Assembly (NCBI RefSeq): GCF_024166365.1
Contig: NC_064830.1
Span: 88,096,721-88,160,720 of the forward strand
Origin: Elephas maximus indicus
Taxonomy: Eukaryota; Chordata; Mammalia; Proboscidea; Elephantidae
DNA length: 64,000 nt
Reading direction: 5' to 3'
Shown piece by piece: positions 53,906 to 64,000 of the stretch (positions within the stretch are counted from its first letter, which is position 1; every line of letters begins with the position of its first letter). Both the position numbers and the translations under genes were made by a program. Below the pieces are notes generated by a model. It ran no database searches, was not told the DNA's origin, and was given only the letters and a program-made list of their open reading frames with translations.

Positions 53906-55499
53906 CCACATTCACTTCCACCTCATGGTTCCCAACATGGGGGACAATTAATTTTAATATTTTCATTACTCTGCTTTCCTAAACGCACACACCCCCTTTC
54001 TTCCCTTCAGTCACTTAGATCTGAAACCACTGTGATGTCCTCAGAAAAGGGACCCTTCGGATGAAGCAGAAGAAGGCTTCAAAGAATCAAAAACCTTTGG
54101 ATTTAGGGCAGAGGGGACCCCCAGTGTGTCACAGTACAGCCTTCTGCCCCTGGAGACACAGAGTCACCCCTAACTGGAGACAGGAGAGTCAAGAGTGAAA
54201 GCTAAGCTTGAGTTGATGCTGTGTGTCCCGGGAGGGGTGACAATAACAGATGTACCTGCTCAGACTTTTCAGTGAGAAATAAATGTCAAATGTTTTAAGC
54301 CCTTGTTATGTTGGATCTGTTTATACCCATTCAAACCCACATCCCAACCAATAAATAGCTCATCACAGGGTCGCCATCATCGTCAGTCTTATTATCATTC
54401 CCATTTTACAGATGTGAAAATTGAGGCTGAGATAGACTAGCGACTTGCCCAAAGCTTAGTGGTATGTCGATGAGTGTTAACAAGTTGGCTCACCAAAAGA
54501 AAAAAGAGCTCTGATTTGCAGAGTTTGTCAAATTCCATGGTGCAAACGCCCCCACCATGACTGACTTTAAGCTACCACGCATTAGTCGCCTGCCCCTGAA
54601 CACAGAGGTGGGAAGAGGTATGCACCATGGGCCCCAGTGAGCCCGTGGGGCCAGCTCTGGCACACCCTAAAGTTGGCTGGTGCAGGGTTGGGACTCGAAC
54701 TTAGTTGATATGTCCCTGGAGTGTAGCTTGCTCCCATTGCTCCCTGCGGACACCCCAGCAGTCAGGGGATTCTCCAGCCCCAGCCTGGATACACCCTGGG
54801 TTGTGAGGTCCTAGGGGAGGGTGATGTTAGAAACCTCCAGCTCTGGCTCTCCTACAACTGCCAGCAGCTGTACCAACAGTGCTCTAGGGGGTGACAGCAG
54901 GGTCACGCATCACTGTCCCGAGTAATCCACAGCAGACTGGGAAGACTGAGGCTAGGGGCTTACTCTTTTCTAGAGAAGTGTTCAGAGCAGTTGGCAGAAC
55001 AGGGAGGCTCTGTGGATGGGACAGAACCCATGTCTTGTCTCCATGGGAAGCCCCACAGTACCAGTCTGCATAATTCCAGGGCCGAATGCAGCCACAGCAA
55101 GCCAGGTATCGGCAGCCAGGAGCTGGGCAGGCCTTGTCCCTGGTGTGCTCGGCATAGGTGCTGGGCACCCAGACCTCCCCAACACAGTGCTCCCGACATG
55201 TTGCCCACCTCAAGAGGCCCAGTGTGTGGCATCTTCGAAGCCAGCCACGCTCTTTCCCCGGCCCCAGGCTGGCTTCTGTTTCCCAAATCTCCAGCCACTG
55301 CCTGGTGCTAATAGTCTATGTGCTATGCCTCTCAAACTGCCTTCATGTCCAGTCCACCATGGACCTGTGCTTCTATAAAATACAACACAAGTGAGTTACT
55401 AGAAAATGAAAGGGAAAAAAACACATGCAAGCAGCAAGCTTGGACGTCCCAGCAATGCCAACTTGCTATGATAGTTTCTAAATGCTTATCTCAAGTTCA
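53906..55499. other. GSG1L intron, mostly unassigned
   Basis: 54385-54500 resembles an antisense MIR (TTACAGATGTGAAAATTGAGGC). Otherwise no exon or named repeat. Confidence 0.4.
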
Positions 55500-55500
55500 G

Positions 55501-55592
55501 TACAGTGGTTAAGTAATATGGCTAACAAAAAGGTTGGCAGTTCGAATCCACCAGCTGCTCCTTGGAAACCCTATGGGGCAGTTCTAATCTAT
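55501..55592 (+). repeat. AfroSINE, truncated at both ends
   Basis: ACAGTGGTTAAGTAATATGG to CCCTATGGGGCAGTTCTAATC. Confidence 0.9.
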
Positions 55593-55734
55593 CACCAAGG
55601 ATGTTCACAAAGGGGCACTGGTGTGGGGACCACATTCTATCTAGAGGACCTTCTTCTTCCCCTTGCCTCGGCTAGCCACATCCATCTCCTGATCCCATGA
55701 CCAGAGCTGCATCTGCTCTGTCCTGCGGCCCAGC

Positions 55735-55895
55735 CCAGCACTCCCCAAACTTTAAGACGTCCACAAGTCACCTGGGAAGTTTCTTAAAATATAGATTCTG
55801 ACTCAGCAGGTCTGGGGTGGGGCCTGAGATTCTGCATTTCTGACAACCTTCCAGGTGAGGCCGATGCTGGTGGTTGGCAGGTCACGTTGGAGGAG
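55735..55895 (+). repeat. MER5A DNA transposon
   Basis: CTCCCCAAACTTTAAGACG, GACTCAGCAGGTCTGGGGTGGGGCC, CATTTCTGACAACCTTCCAGGTGAGGCC. Confidence 0.8.
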
Positions 55896-55910
55896 CCTTT
55901 GGCTCTAGAT

Positions 55911-56076
55911 GGAGCCCTGGTGGCACAGTGGTTGAGAGTTCAGCAGCTAACCAAAAGGTCAACAGTTTAAATCCACCAGCTGCTCCTTAGAAACCCTATA
56001 GGACAGTTCTATTCTGTCCTATAGGGTTGCTATGGGTCGGAATCAACTCAACGGCAACGGGTTTTTGGTTTTTGGC
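55911..56076 (+). repeat. AfroSINE, full length
   Basis: GGAGCCCTGGTGGCACAGTGG to CAACGGCAACGGGTTTTTGG. Confidence 0.95.
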
Positions 56077-57515
56077 CTTGGAAATATGTGGCCCTCCACT
56101 AAGCTTCAACCCAGCCATCCTCCATGTGGCTGTAGGTGGCCATCCGATGGGCCCTGGGAGCCAGTCTCCTCCCCACAAGTCCTGGTTGCATATGGGCATC
56201 TCCAGAGAAGTTGTAGTGGTGCCAGTTGGGCCTGAGGACTACCTCCGAGCCTCCCAGGCACCTCCCTCCCATCGCTCATCTTCCCTCCAGTTGTCTGGTA
56301 TTTAGGAGAAGATGTGGGTGTCCAGGGAGTGCCCATCCATCCCAAATGTCCCTTCCACATCCCTTTCATGGTTTCTCCACCTCCAGGACCACTGTGTGCT
56401 CTTCACCTTCCTTGCATGATGGCGTCGGTCAGCAATCTAATCGTGTGAGCCTGCTCGAGGTCCTGCAACCTCCGCGGCGCCATCTTTAATTTCTGGGCGC
56501 TGCACTTCTCTCAAGAATAAACAGTGATTTCAAAGGATCCTCACAGGGAGTGGCAGACGGTAAGGCAGCGAGAAGTAATATTCCAACAGTGAAAACAGAC
56601 GGGGAAGTCGGAGTCGTGACTGAAGACATCGCAGAGGTTAAACATCCAGGCAACAGTTGTGGAGGACAAAGAGCACATTAATTTTCCATGATCAATTTAC
56701 AATGGGATGGACAATGGAATTAAAAAGAATTTTGGGAAATAAATGACCACATCTAGTAAATTAAGATTCTATAACATCACATCAAAAGCGCCATTCCAAG
56801 ATAGAAGGAAATAAATGGGTTTTTTAAGAAGATTCTTTTTTTTTTTCTTTATTTTATGAGTAATAGAATCATAATAAAAAGCATTTGGAAAATAACAGAG
56901 AAAAAGATACAGCTACCCACAGTTGTCAACACTGCAGTCTAGTCTTTATATGCAGCTTGAAGTTTTGTCTCTCCCTTCTTCAATACTGGGTTCTAAAAAA
57001 ACACACCTAGATATTAGCACCTTGAGATGCTTTTCAGAACTGCATAAGTTAGAAATTTTTACTCAGAAATACAAATAATCACTAGCATTACTGGAGCCCT
57101 GGCCCCCATCCCATTGCCACCTTCAATAGCCTCTAAGCGGGTCCTGCCAGCCCCGAAAGCTCCACAGACAATGTGAAAACCTCTAGACTTGGTTTGCCTC
57201 ACAAGTCCCTCCACCATCCAGACTTGGACACAGGAAACACAGCAGTAAGCAGAGTCACAAAAGTGGAGACCCCGAGGTGTGATGCTGGTCACCTCAGCTG
57301 GCATGTCGGGAAGGGGCCAAGCAAGTGGGACCTTGGCAGCTTCCAGAGGGCAGAGGTTACCCTTGTCTAATGGACTGCCCAGGGACAGACCCAAGGGGTC
57401 CCTCCAAAGACATCTTCCTTTCTGTTCTTTGTCACTCTCTCCATCCAGCCTACTGTTTGGGAGTGACAAGGTGAGTGGCCATGGATCCCTGTCTCCGTGG
57501 GCTTATACAAACAAA
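56077..57515. other. GSG1L intron, unassigned
   Basis: A small CpG-bearing patch lies at 56450-56500 (CCTCCGCGGCGCCATC). 56680-57060 is AT-rich. No exon recognised. Confidence 0.4.
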
Positions 57516-57519
57516 AATC

Positions 57520-57685
57520 TAAAACCCAAACCCATCACCATGGGGTTGATTCCAACTCTTAGCAACCCTATAGGACAGAGTAGAACTACCCCATAGGGTT
57601 TCCAAAGAGTGGCTGGTGGATTTGAACTGCCGACCTTTTTGTTGGCAGCCGAACGAGCTCTTAACCACTGTGCCACCAGGGCTCC
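57520..57685 (-). repeat. AfroSINE, antisense, full length
   Basis: AACCCAAACCCATCACCATGG to CCACTGTGCCACCAGGGCTCC. Confidence 0.95.
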
Positions 57686-57719
57686 TACAGAAACAAAGGC
57701 AACATTAAAACGAGGATAG

Positions 57720-58560
57720 GTTTTGTGGGGAGGGTTGGCAGGGCTGTGAGGGTGACATGGGAGGGGAATTTGGACAGATTAGGAATTGACAAAGGGGAGG
57801 AGGTAGGAGGCTCTCCAGGCAGAGAACAGCAGGGTCAGTCAGAGGTTTCCCCGGGGCCAGGAGAATGACTCATCTGGGCCCTGAGGCGGGCCAACAGGGG
57901 GTGTGGAGTGTGGGGAGAAGGATACAGGGCCAGATCACCAAGGGCCTTGTGAGGAATGTGAGGCCTTGAAGGTCACTCTGATGTTTTAGGCAGAAAGATG
58001 GGGGAAATGCTACCCTGATCACATTTGCATATTGCATGGTATTCTGGCTGCTGTGAGAACTGATCAGAAGAGGAAATGGATGTGGGAAGACCACTCAGGA
58101 GGTTGTTGGATTTATCCAGGAGGGCGCTGACAAAGCACTGAGCTAGGTGAAGGCACTGGGGACAAGGGAAGTCAGCTAATGGAGAGAACACCCAATGGAT
58201 GTGTGAGATTTGACGAGGTTAGGGGACGACGGGAAGGTCAGGAAGGACTTGCAGATTTTGGTCTTGTACAGTACAGCGTTGACGGAGAAAGACGCTGAAA
58301 TGGGGTTGGGCTTGGAGGACAGTGGCATGAATGAGTTCAGTCTTGGATATGTTGATTTGAGGTGACCTTGAGGAACGTGAAGAGGCAAGTGGACATGAGC
58401 TGGGCAGACTGAAGAGGACTCCGTGGACATGGGAGTCCCTGGTGTAAGCATGGCCACCGAGGCTGTGGACTCAGGAGATAACGTAGACTGAGGAGAGAAG
58501 GGGGCCTGGAGTGGGACCCTGGGAGCATCAGCACAGAACCAAATGAAGAAGGAGGGCCAG
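57720..58560 (-). repeat. Old L2-type interspersed repeat, long copy
   Basis: CCAAGGGCCTTGTGAGGAATG, TGATCACATTTGCATATTGC, TTCTGGCTGCTGTGAGAAC, GAGTTCAGTCTTGGATATG. It is the same old family as 18410 and 63345; the name is tentative. Confidence 0.5.
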
Positions 58561-58968
58561 GAGGAGGCCAAGGAGGGGGATAAGGCTATAAAAGAAACGG
58601 AGAAGGAACAGTGAGGGGATCAAACCCAGGAAGAGTGGATCTTGGGAGCCGATTCAGAGAGGGTGTGTATGCGGCTGCCGCCAGGTGCTTTGGTGGAATG
58701 AGGAGTGGAAACCAGACTGGAGTGGGCTGTGAAGCGAGTGGGTGGTGAGGAAGTAGAGTTGAGTCCTTCAAATCGGTTTCCCTACAACTGACAGGAGAGA
58801 GAAGGGCTGGGGTTGCGGATCAATGTGCTGCCTCCAGGCCAATCACCACTGTGTCCACACCCCAGCTCCCTGATCGAGGTTGGGATGCTTCCTGTTGGCC
58901 TCAGAGCCCAGTGAGGAAGGAAGGAGGCTTTGGGAGGGTTTCCTCTCCATCTTGGGAAGATAAATTCA

Positions 58969-59177
58969 CTCCCTGGGTGGTGCAAATGGTTAACACACTT
59001 GGCTGCTAACTGAAAGGCTGGAGGTTCATGTCCACTTGGAGGTGACTTGGAAGAAAGGCCTGGTGATTTACTTCCGAAAAATCAGCCAGTAAAAACCGTA
59101 TGTGGCACAGTTCAACTCTGACACACATGGGGTCACCATGAGTTGGAGTCCACCCGATGGCAGCTGGTTTTTAATAT
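58969..59177 (+). repeat. AfroSINE, long subfamily
   Basis: CTCCCTGGGTGGTGCAAATGG, GGAAGAAAGGCCTGGTGATTTACTTCC, GGGTCACCATGAGTTGGAGTC. Confidence 0.92.
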
Positions 59178-59626
59178 TCAAATAGCTGCTACCACCACCA
59201 CCCCACACCACCCCACACCAGACCTGTAGGTCTGATGAATGCTTCACGTGTCTTTCAAAACTTGGCTCAAGGGTCTCTTCCGTGAAGCCTTTTCTATCCT
59301 ATACCTCCCCTGCCCTGGGTGGGACTGATGGCTCTGGCCTTGCAGCTACATCTCGGTGATCCCCACCACGGTACCCACACACATCTGTCTCACCCACTGG
59401 ACTGAGCCAGGGGGCTTCAGGGGCCAAGCACATAATGCAAGAGCCAGGGCTCTGAGGGGTAGCTGCTCCTCTGCTCTAGTGAAGGGTGCCCCACAGGAAC
59501 GCAGGCCCACCGTGGCCAGATCTTTGGCTTTTTTAGGAGAAACCAGAAACCTCGATCTTTAACATGAGATCTCCTGATTTTAACAACACAGCCCCAAATT
59601 AAGAATTTCTAAAACCACCATGGGGC
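59178..59626. other. GSG1L intron, unassigned
   Basis: Short CCACACC repeats at 59195-59220, then nothing recognised. Confidence 0.4.
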
Positions 59627-59791
59627 CAAGCACTACTGGTGGCATAGTTAACAGCTACAGCTGCTAACCAAAAGGTCCGCAGTTCAAATTCACCAGCGGC
59701 TCCTTGGAAACCCTGTGGGGCAGTTTTACTCTGTCCTATAAGGTCACTATGAGTCAGAATCAACTCCAGGGCAACTTTTTTTTTTTTTAAT
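59627..59791 (+). repeat. AfroSINE, full length
   Basis: CACTACTGGTGGCATAGTTAAC to AACTCCAGGGCAAC and a T run. Confidence 0.94.
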
Positions 59792-59816
59792 GGGGTCAAA
59801 CAGCACAGCTTCAGGC

Positions 59817-59936
59817 AGGATTCTCCGAGACCGCCAATGTGCAGTGTGACCCTTCCTCAGACAGGGGGCGCCCTTCAGGATTCTCCAAGGGTCTCCAGTG
59901 TGCAGCGTGATCCCTCCTCAGGCAGGGGGCGCCCTG
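59817..59936. repeat. 60-bp tandem duplication
   Basis: Unit 59817-59876 and unit 59877-59936 share AGGATTCTCC, GTGCAG and CAGGGGGCGCCC in register, with roughly a dozen differences. Confidence 0.85.
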
Positions 59937-59999
59937 TACCCAGGGAGGTCTCTGAAAGGGTGGAGGGGGGGACCCTGGCTTTGCGCCAGAAACTTGTGT

Positions 60000-60115
60000 C
60001 ATCTCATGTTATCCTCACAAGGAAGAATAAGCATTAGCCCATTTTCCAGCCAGGAAAACTGAAGCTCAAAGAGGCGCAGGGACTTACCTGAGGACTCACA
60101 GCTAGTAAACAAAGC
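60000..60115 (-). repeat. MIR fragment
   Basis: TTATCCTCACAAGGAAG, TTTTCCAGCCAGGAAAACTGAAGCTC, GGACTCACAGCTAGTAAAC. Confidence 0.65.
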
Positions 60116-60540
60116 CTGGCCTACTTCTTCATGCACTCCACAGCGCTAAACGCGTGCACACAGGCAAGACACTTGCAACAGTGCCTGTTAACAATAGAAT
60201 TAATTATGAGTCCTAATGAGCACTGTGACTTACTGAGCCTTTTCTTCCTAGGTGCTGGGACAGGGTGGAGACACTAATCTAGTGCGCATGCGAAGGAGGC
60301 AGGCAAATGAACAAACAAGTATTGCGCCGGAGCGAGACCGGCTAAAGAGAGAGGCGCCCTGACAGGGCGATCCGGTCACTGTGAAGGAGGCGCAATGTCT
60401 AGCTGTGGCTGAATTCCCTGCAAGTCCGATCCAACAGGTCTCATTTTCATTTACATGTTGTTAAACCAGATCTGAACATAAAGTATTCAAGAAAGACCAA
60501 TCTGCAAATATTTACCTTTCACTCGGCAGCTTTCAAACTG

Positions 60541-60556
60541 CACCCCCCCCCCCCGG
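60541..60556. repeat. Poly-C run
   Basis: Fourteen C after CA; a likely length-variable homopolymer. Confidence 0.9.
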
Positions 60557-60603
60557 AGGTTCCATTAAGATGCCCTTCTAGGGGACAACAGACAGGGTGA
60601 TGG

Positions 60604-60768
60604 TACCAAAAAACCAAACCCCAGACAGGGTGATGCTACCAAAAACCTAAACCCATTGCCGTGGAGGCGACTCCGGCTGCCCCACAGAGTTTCTAAGGAG
60701 CTGCTGCTGGATTCGAACTGCGGACATTTTGGTCAGCAGGCAAACACTTAACCACTGCCCCACCGGGG
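60604..60768 (-). repeat. AfroSINE, antisense, internally deleted, with a duplicated 3' junction
   Basis: It lacks the CTATAGGACAGAGTAGAAC block. GACAGGGTGATGGTACCAAAAA (60592) recurs as GACAGGGTGATGCTACCAAAAA (60623), a local duplication across the SINE end. Confidence 0.85.
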
Positions 60769-60879
60769 TAATGTTGTAAGGGTTTAATTCCAAATGGTTC
60801 TCAGGCTGGGACAGGTGAAGTTGCTCAGAGTCAGGGGAGTATAGGGTCTCCTCAACACACTTGTGTACTGGCCTCTCTG

Positions 60880-60882
<3 letters not shown>

Positions 60883-60930
<48 letters not shown>
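60883..60930. repeat. (AC)24 microsatellite
   Basis: Pure dinucleotide run. Confidence 0.98.
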
Positions 60931-60932
<2 letters not shown>

Positions 60933-61371
60933 CCATATTTCAAAACTCCTGGAGCCCATTCAGAATCTGCCTAATGGCTCCTCAGACTCCTCAGCCTCCA
61001 TGAGAGAAGATACCAGTGGAGTGAGGAGAGGAAAATGGTTCAAGAGCTTTCTGTTCCCTCATCCCATGGCACCCTCAATCAGGTGGACAGCACAAATGGC
61101 ATAGATGAAGTGGGATCCACAATGTCCCCCACAAGCGTTTCCCCACTGACAGGAAGGCTGGGTTTGGGACACATGGGGAAGGGAGACCAGCAGCCCTCTC
61201 CCATAACACGCATCATCCCATACCCCCATTCTGCATCCACGACCTATCTCTGGCCTGACTCACGCCTCACAGATGGGAATCCCCCCGCCACCCTTACCCT
61301 GTGACCCAGGTCCTACCTCAGTGTGGGGCAGAGTTTACTGATCAGTCATGAGAGGTGCACAGCAAGGGGAA

Positions 61372-61618
61372 TGACTGGGTGGCTCGGAGCTAGCCTGCCT
61401 GGGTTCAAATTCTGGCTCTGTCACTTCCCAGCTGTGTGACTTTGGGCAAGTCACTCCACCTCTCTGTGCTTCAATTTCACATCTATAAAATGGGAATGAT
61501 GATAAGACCTACCTCACAGATTGTTGTGGGAATCAGTTGAGTACCATCTAAAGCATTTAGAAGACGGCCGAGCACAGGGTAAGCACAATATAAGCATTTG
61601 CTGTAGTTATTGATAGGA
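61372..61618 (+). repeat. MIR SINE, near full length
   Basis: CTGGGTTCAAATTCTGGCTCTGTCACTTCCC, GGGCAAGTCACTCCACCTCTCTGTGC, AAAATGGGAATGATGATAAG. Confidence 0.88.
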
Positions 61619-61732
61619 TTTTTACCAGTATTATCTAAAATTCCATCTCCATCTGCATCCTAAACTAATTATTACCAAGGTCATACTTCACCCTGGGTCC
61701 AGTGAAGGCATTAGTAGCACAGGCGACAGTAA

Positions 61733-61745
61733 CTCTCTCTCTTTG

Positions 61746-61787
<42 letters not shown>
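61733..61787. repeat. (TC)n-(AC)n microsatellite
   Basis: Pyrimidine dinucleotides passing into about 13 AC units. Confidence 0.95.
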
Positions 61788-61789
<2 letters not shown>

Positions 61790-61799
61790 CACACATATG

Positions 61800-62030
61800 A
61801 TGTCCTCTGTGTGCCAGGCACTATGCCAGCCCTTTACATAGGTTATCACATTTGAGCTTTCCCAAGGTCCTGAGAGCTCTAGAATCTCTCATTGTGGGTT
61901 ACAAGAAACAGGGCTCAGAGAGGCTCAGTGGCTGGCTCCAAGTCACAAAGCAGCAAAGAACTGGAATCCTGACTCAGATCTGGGGGCCTCCAAACTCCCT
62001 GCTCTTTCCACAGGACCCTCTGTTCCCCAG
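61800..62030 (-). repeat. MIR SINE
   Basis: CTGTGTGCCAGGCACTATGCCAGCCC, CAGGGCTCAGAGAGGCTCAG, CAAGTCACAAAGCAGC. Confidence 0.7.
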
Positions 62031-62570
62031 GAAGTAGTAAACGTGGGCAGGTGGGGCCACAGATGTCTTTCCCTTGTGTCCCTGGCTGCAGTTTCGGGAC
62101 ACTGGCTGATGCAGAATTTCAGCCCTGCTTCTGAGCTCGCCTGCAAAGCTTCGAGGAGATCTCTCTGTGAGCTCTGAGCTCTTTGTAGGGAAGGCACCAG
62201 ATAGATAAATAAATAAATAAGTAGAACAGCCCAGCTAAGCTGAAATGCTCTCCTCGGAGGGGAAGGGAAATAAAATTTGATGAACCTCTGCATAATGTTC
62301 AAGTTAGGGACGTGTGAAATGATATTCTGCGCATATGCTGGGAAGCATCCATCTTCCCCCACATCACCGGGGCCTGAGCAGTGAGGGACCATGCAAATTG
62401 GGGCACCACAAACAGCAGCTCCCTGCTGGAGGGGTACAGAGAGGTTGTAGTCTACCTCAGCAATAGAAGGTGCGTTTTGCCCACAGATGCCCGAGGAGGT
62501 GGACCTCCCACAGCCAAGGTGACAACTGACCAGAGGGTTAACTGAACTGTTTTAGACATCAGGCTGCTCA
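62031..62570. other. GSG1L intron, unassigned
   Basis: A short (AAAT)n at 62205-62220; nothing else recognised. Confidence 0.4.
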
Positions 62571-62681
62571 TATTCCTGCAATAAACATTTACTGAGCACC
62601 TACTCTGGGCCCTGGGCTATGCCACCTTCCCAGTGAACGTGTCCTCTCCACATCTGGGCTGAGGAGGCAATCCCGATCTGG

Positions 62682-62834
62682 CAACAGCTGATAGCACATC
62701 TACCTGTGCTGGGCACAGCATCTCTCCCAGGACAACAGCTGATAGCACGTCTACCTGTGCTGGGCACAGCATCTCTCCCAGGACAACAGCTGATAGCACG
62801 TCTACCTGTGCTGGGCACAGCATCTCTCCCAGGA
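62682..62834. repeat. 51-bp minisatellite, three units
   Basis: Units at 62682, 62733 and 62784 are nearly identical; the first differs from the other two at one base (CACAT versus CACGT). Because 51 is a multiple of three, the repeats give chance open frames on both strands. Confidence 0.95.
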
Positions 62835-62994
62835 CTTAGGAATGGGGTGCTGGGACCTGAATCTGTTAGATGGAGGCTTGAGATGAAAGGGCATGAGGAA
62901 GTCAGGGTGGAAATCTCCAAAGAGAAAACTCAGCCAATCACCAAAAATCATTTAATGAGCACCTACTATGTGCCTATAGAGGACCAACGAGGGT

Positions 62995-63143
62995 GAGGGA
63001 GACCCCGGGTGAGAGGGACTGGCACAACAGCCTCAGTGAAGGGCTCGAACACACCAGCAATCATAAGGTGATGCAGGACTGGGCAGTGTTTCATTCTGTT
63101 GTACATAAGGTTGCCATGAGTCAGAGTTGACTCGAGGGCAGCT
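62995..63143 (+). mobile_element. RTE LINE 3' tail fragment
   Basis: GATGCAGGACTGGGCAGTG, TTCATTCTGTTGTACATAAGG, TTGCCATGAGTCAGAGTTGACTCGAGG, leading directly into a microsatellite. Confidence 0.75.
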
Positions 63144-63345
63144 ATCTATCATCTATCTATCTATCTGTCTGTCTATCTAATGTACCTATCTACCTATCTA
63201 ATCTATCTATCTATCTAATCTACCTATCTAATCTATCTATCTATCATCTATCTCCATCCATCCATCCATCCATCCATCCATCCATCCATCCATCCATCCA
63301 TCCATCCATCCATCCATCCATCCATCCATCATCTGTCTATCTAGT
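63144..63345. repeat. Compound microsatellite (CTAT)n-(CCAT)n
   Basis: CTAT/CTGT/CTAC units to about 63252, then about 19 CATC units to 63331, then CTGTCTAT. Confidence 0.96.
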
Positions 63346-63740
63346 GCAGGTGCTCAGGATAGACTGGGGAACGAGACAACCAAAGCCTTCTATCATGGAG
63401 CTCACAATCTACAAACAATAGACTAGCAAACAAGAGAAATAAACAATGTCCAGTTGAGCCAGATGCTATGAAAAGACGGTAATGGGATAAAAAGTGATGA
63501 GGACAGGGTGGTGGGAGGGTGCAGATTTAGACCAAGTGAATAAGGATGGCATCACTGAGCATGGAGCATCTGAGCTGAGACAGGAGTGCACCAGCCTTGT
63601 GAGGGTCTGAAAGAAGAGGGTTCCAGGCAAGGGGCACAGCAAGTGCAAAGGTCCTGAGGTGGGAATGAGCTTAGAGTGCTCAAGGGACGGAAAAGAGGCC
63701 CACGTGGCAGAGGAGAGACGGTGAGTCTGTAATAGAGAGG
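63346..63740 (-). repeat. L2-type interspersed repeat
   Basis: ATCATGGAGCTCACAATCTAC, GGAGCATCTGAGCTGAGACAGG, GGGGCACAGCAAGTGCAAAGG. Confidence 0.5.
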
Positions 63741-63927
63741 TCCCTGTGGGGTCCCACCAGGCCCCACCATGTGACTCCTCTGCTTGGAGCCCTTCCACGT
63801 GCCCCACAGAGAGGCCAACTCTTCAGCACTGCCCAGCTCTACCGCCTCCTTTCTCCCTTTCCCTTCTCAGACTCTGACCTTCATCATCTTGAAAGCTTTT
63901 CAGTTCCCTGCCACTGAAAGGCATCAA

Positions 63928-64000
63928 CCAAAAAAAAAAAAAAAAAAACCTATTGCCATCAAGTCGATTCCGACTTACAGCGACTCTATAGGACAGAGTA
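63928..64000 (-). repeat. AfroSINE, antisense, cut by the window end
   Basis: Reversed A-rich tail, then CCTATTGCCATCAAGTCGATTCCGAC and CTATAGGACAGAGTA at the edge. Confidence 0.92.

Noticed and set aside
62682..62834. Possible CRISPR-like array
   Set aside because: The three 51-bp units are contiguous with no spacers, in a mammalian intron.
45504..64000. Search for further GSG1L exons (for example the FRHKRKVFEQ or DPEAIKYF blocks)
   Set aside because: No minus-strand frame shows these blocks; the exons presumably lie beyond the window.

Overview
The window is ordinary nuclear DNA from a placental mammal of the superorder Afrotheria, most likely a paenungulate such as an elephant or manatee. 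The clade call rests on about 19 copies of the Afrotheria-specific tRNA-derived SINE (AfroSINE), on RTE LINE ends that share the AfroSINE tail, and on older mammal-wide repeats (MIR, L2, MER5, MLT1). No bacterial, plasmid or viral gene organisation is present. Exon edges are given to the base where splice sites and reading phase agree; repeat edges are approximate.

Two protein-coding genes converge tail to tail. Plus strand, 1630-21226: the last ten coding exons of KATNIP (katanin-interacting protein, formerly KIAA0556), about 408 residues. All phases join without a frameshift, and the gene ends in a 3' UTR of about 1.75 kb with two AATAAA signals near 22946 and 22978. Minus strand: the last two coding exons of GSG1L (AMPA-receptor auxiliary subunit) at 45433-45503 and 32743-32840. 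Everything from 45504 to 64000 would be a further GSG1L intron, and no other GSG1L exon was recognised there. The KATNIP-GSG1L convergence matches the order known on human chromosome 16p12.

Layout: 1-1629 KATNIP intron; 1630-21226 KATNIP exons in introns rich in MIR/L2, with an ERV LTR at 5.9-6.5 kb and an old L1 block at 3.2-4.8 kb; 21227-23000 KATNIP 3' UTR; 23-32.7 kb intergenic plus the GSG1L 3' UTR, with L2, MIR, an RTE end and two G-quadruplex-capable tracts; 32.7-45.5 kb GSG1L exons around an intron holding a degenerate tetranucleotide array, a triple AfroSINE and a 200-bp inverted duplication; 45.5-64 kb GSG1L intron with nested retroelements, an MLT1 LTR, a tRNA-Gly-like SINE and several satellites.

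The points most worth a second look are: two neighbouring introns of KATNIP that both carry textbook U12-type (minor spliceosome) donors; a perfect 30-bp hairpin in a KATNIP intron; an ungapped 200-bp inverted duplication around a 932-bp spacer in the GSG1L intron; three AfroSINEs stacked at one target inside a MIR; and a retroelement-in-retroelement insertion in which both layers keep target-site duplications. I found no wholly new gene system.
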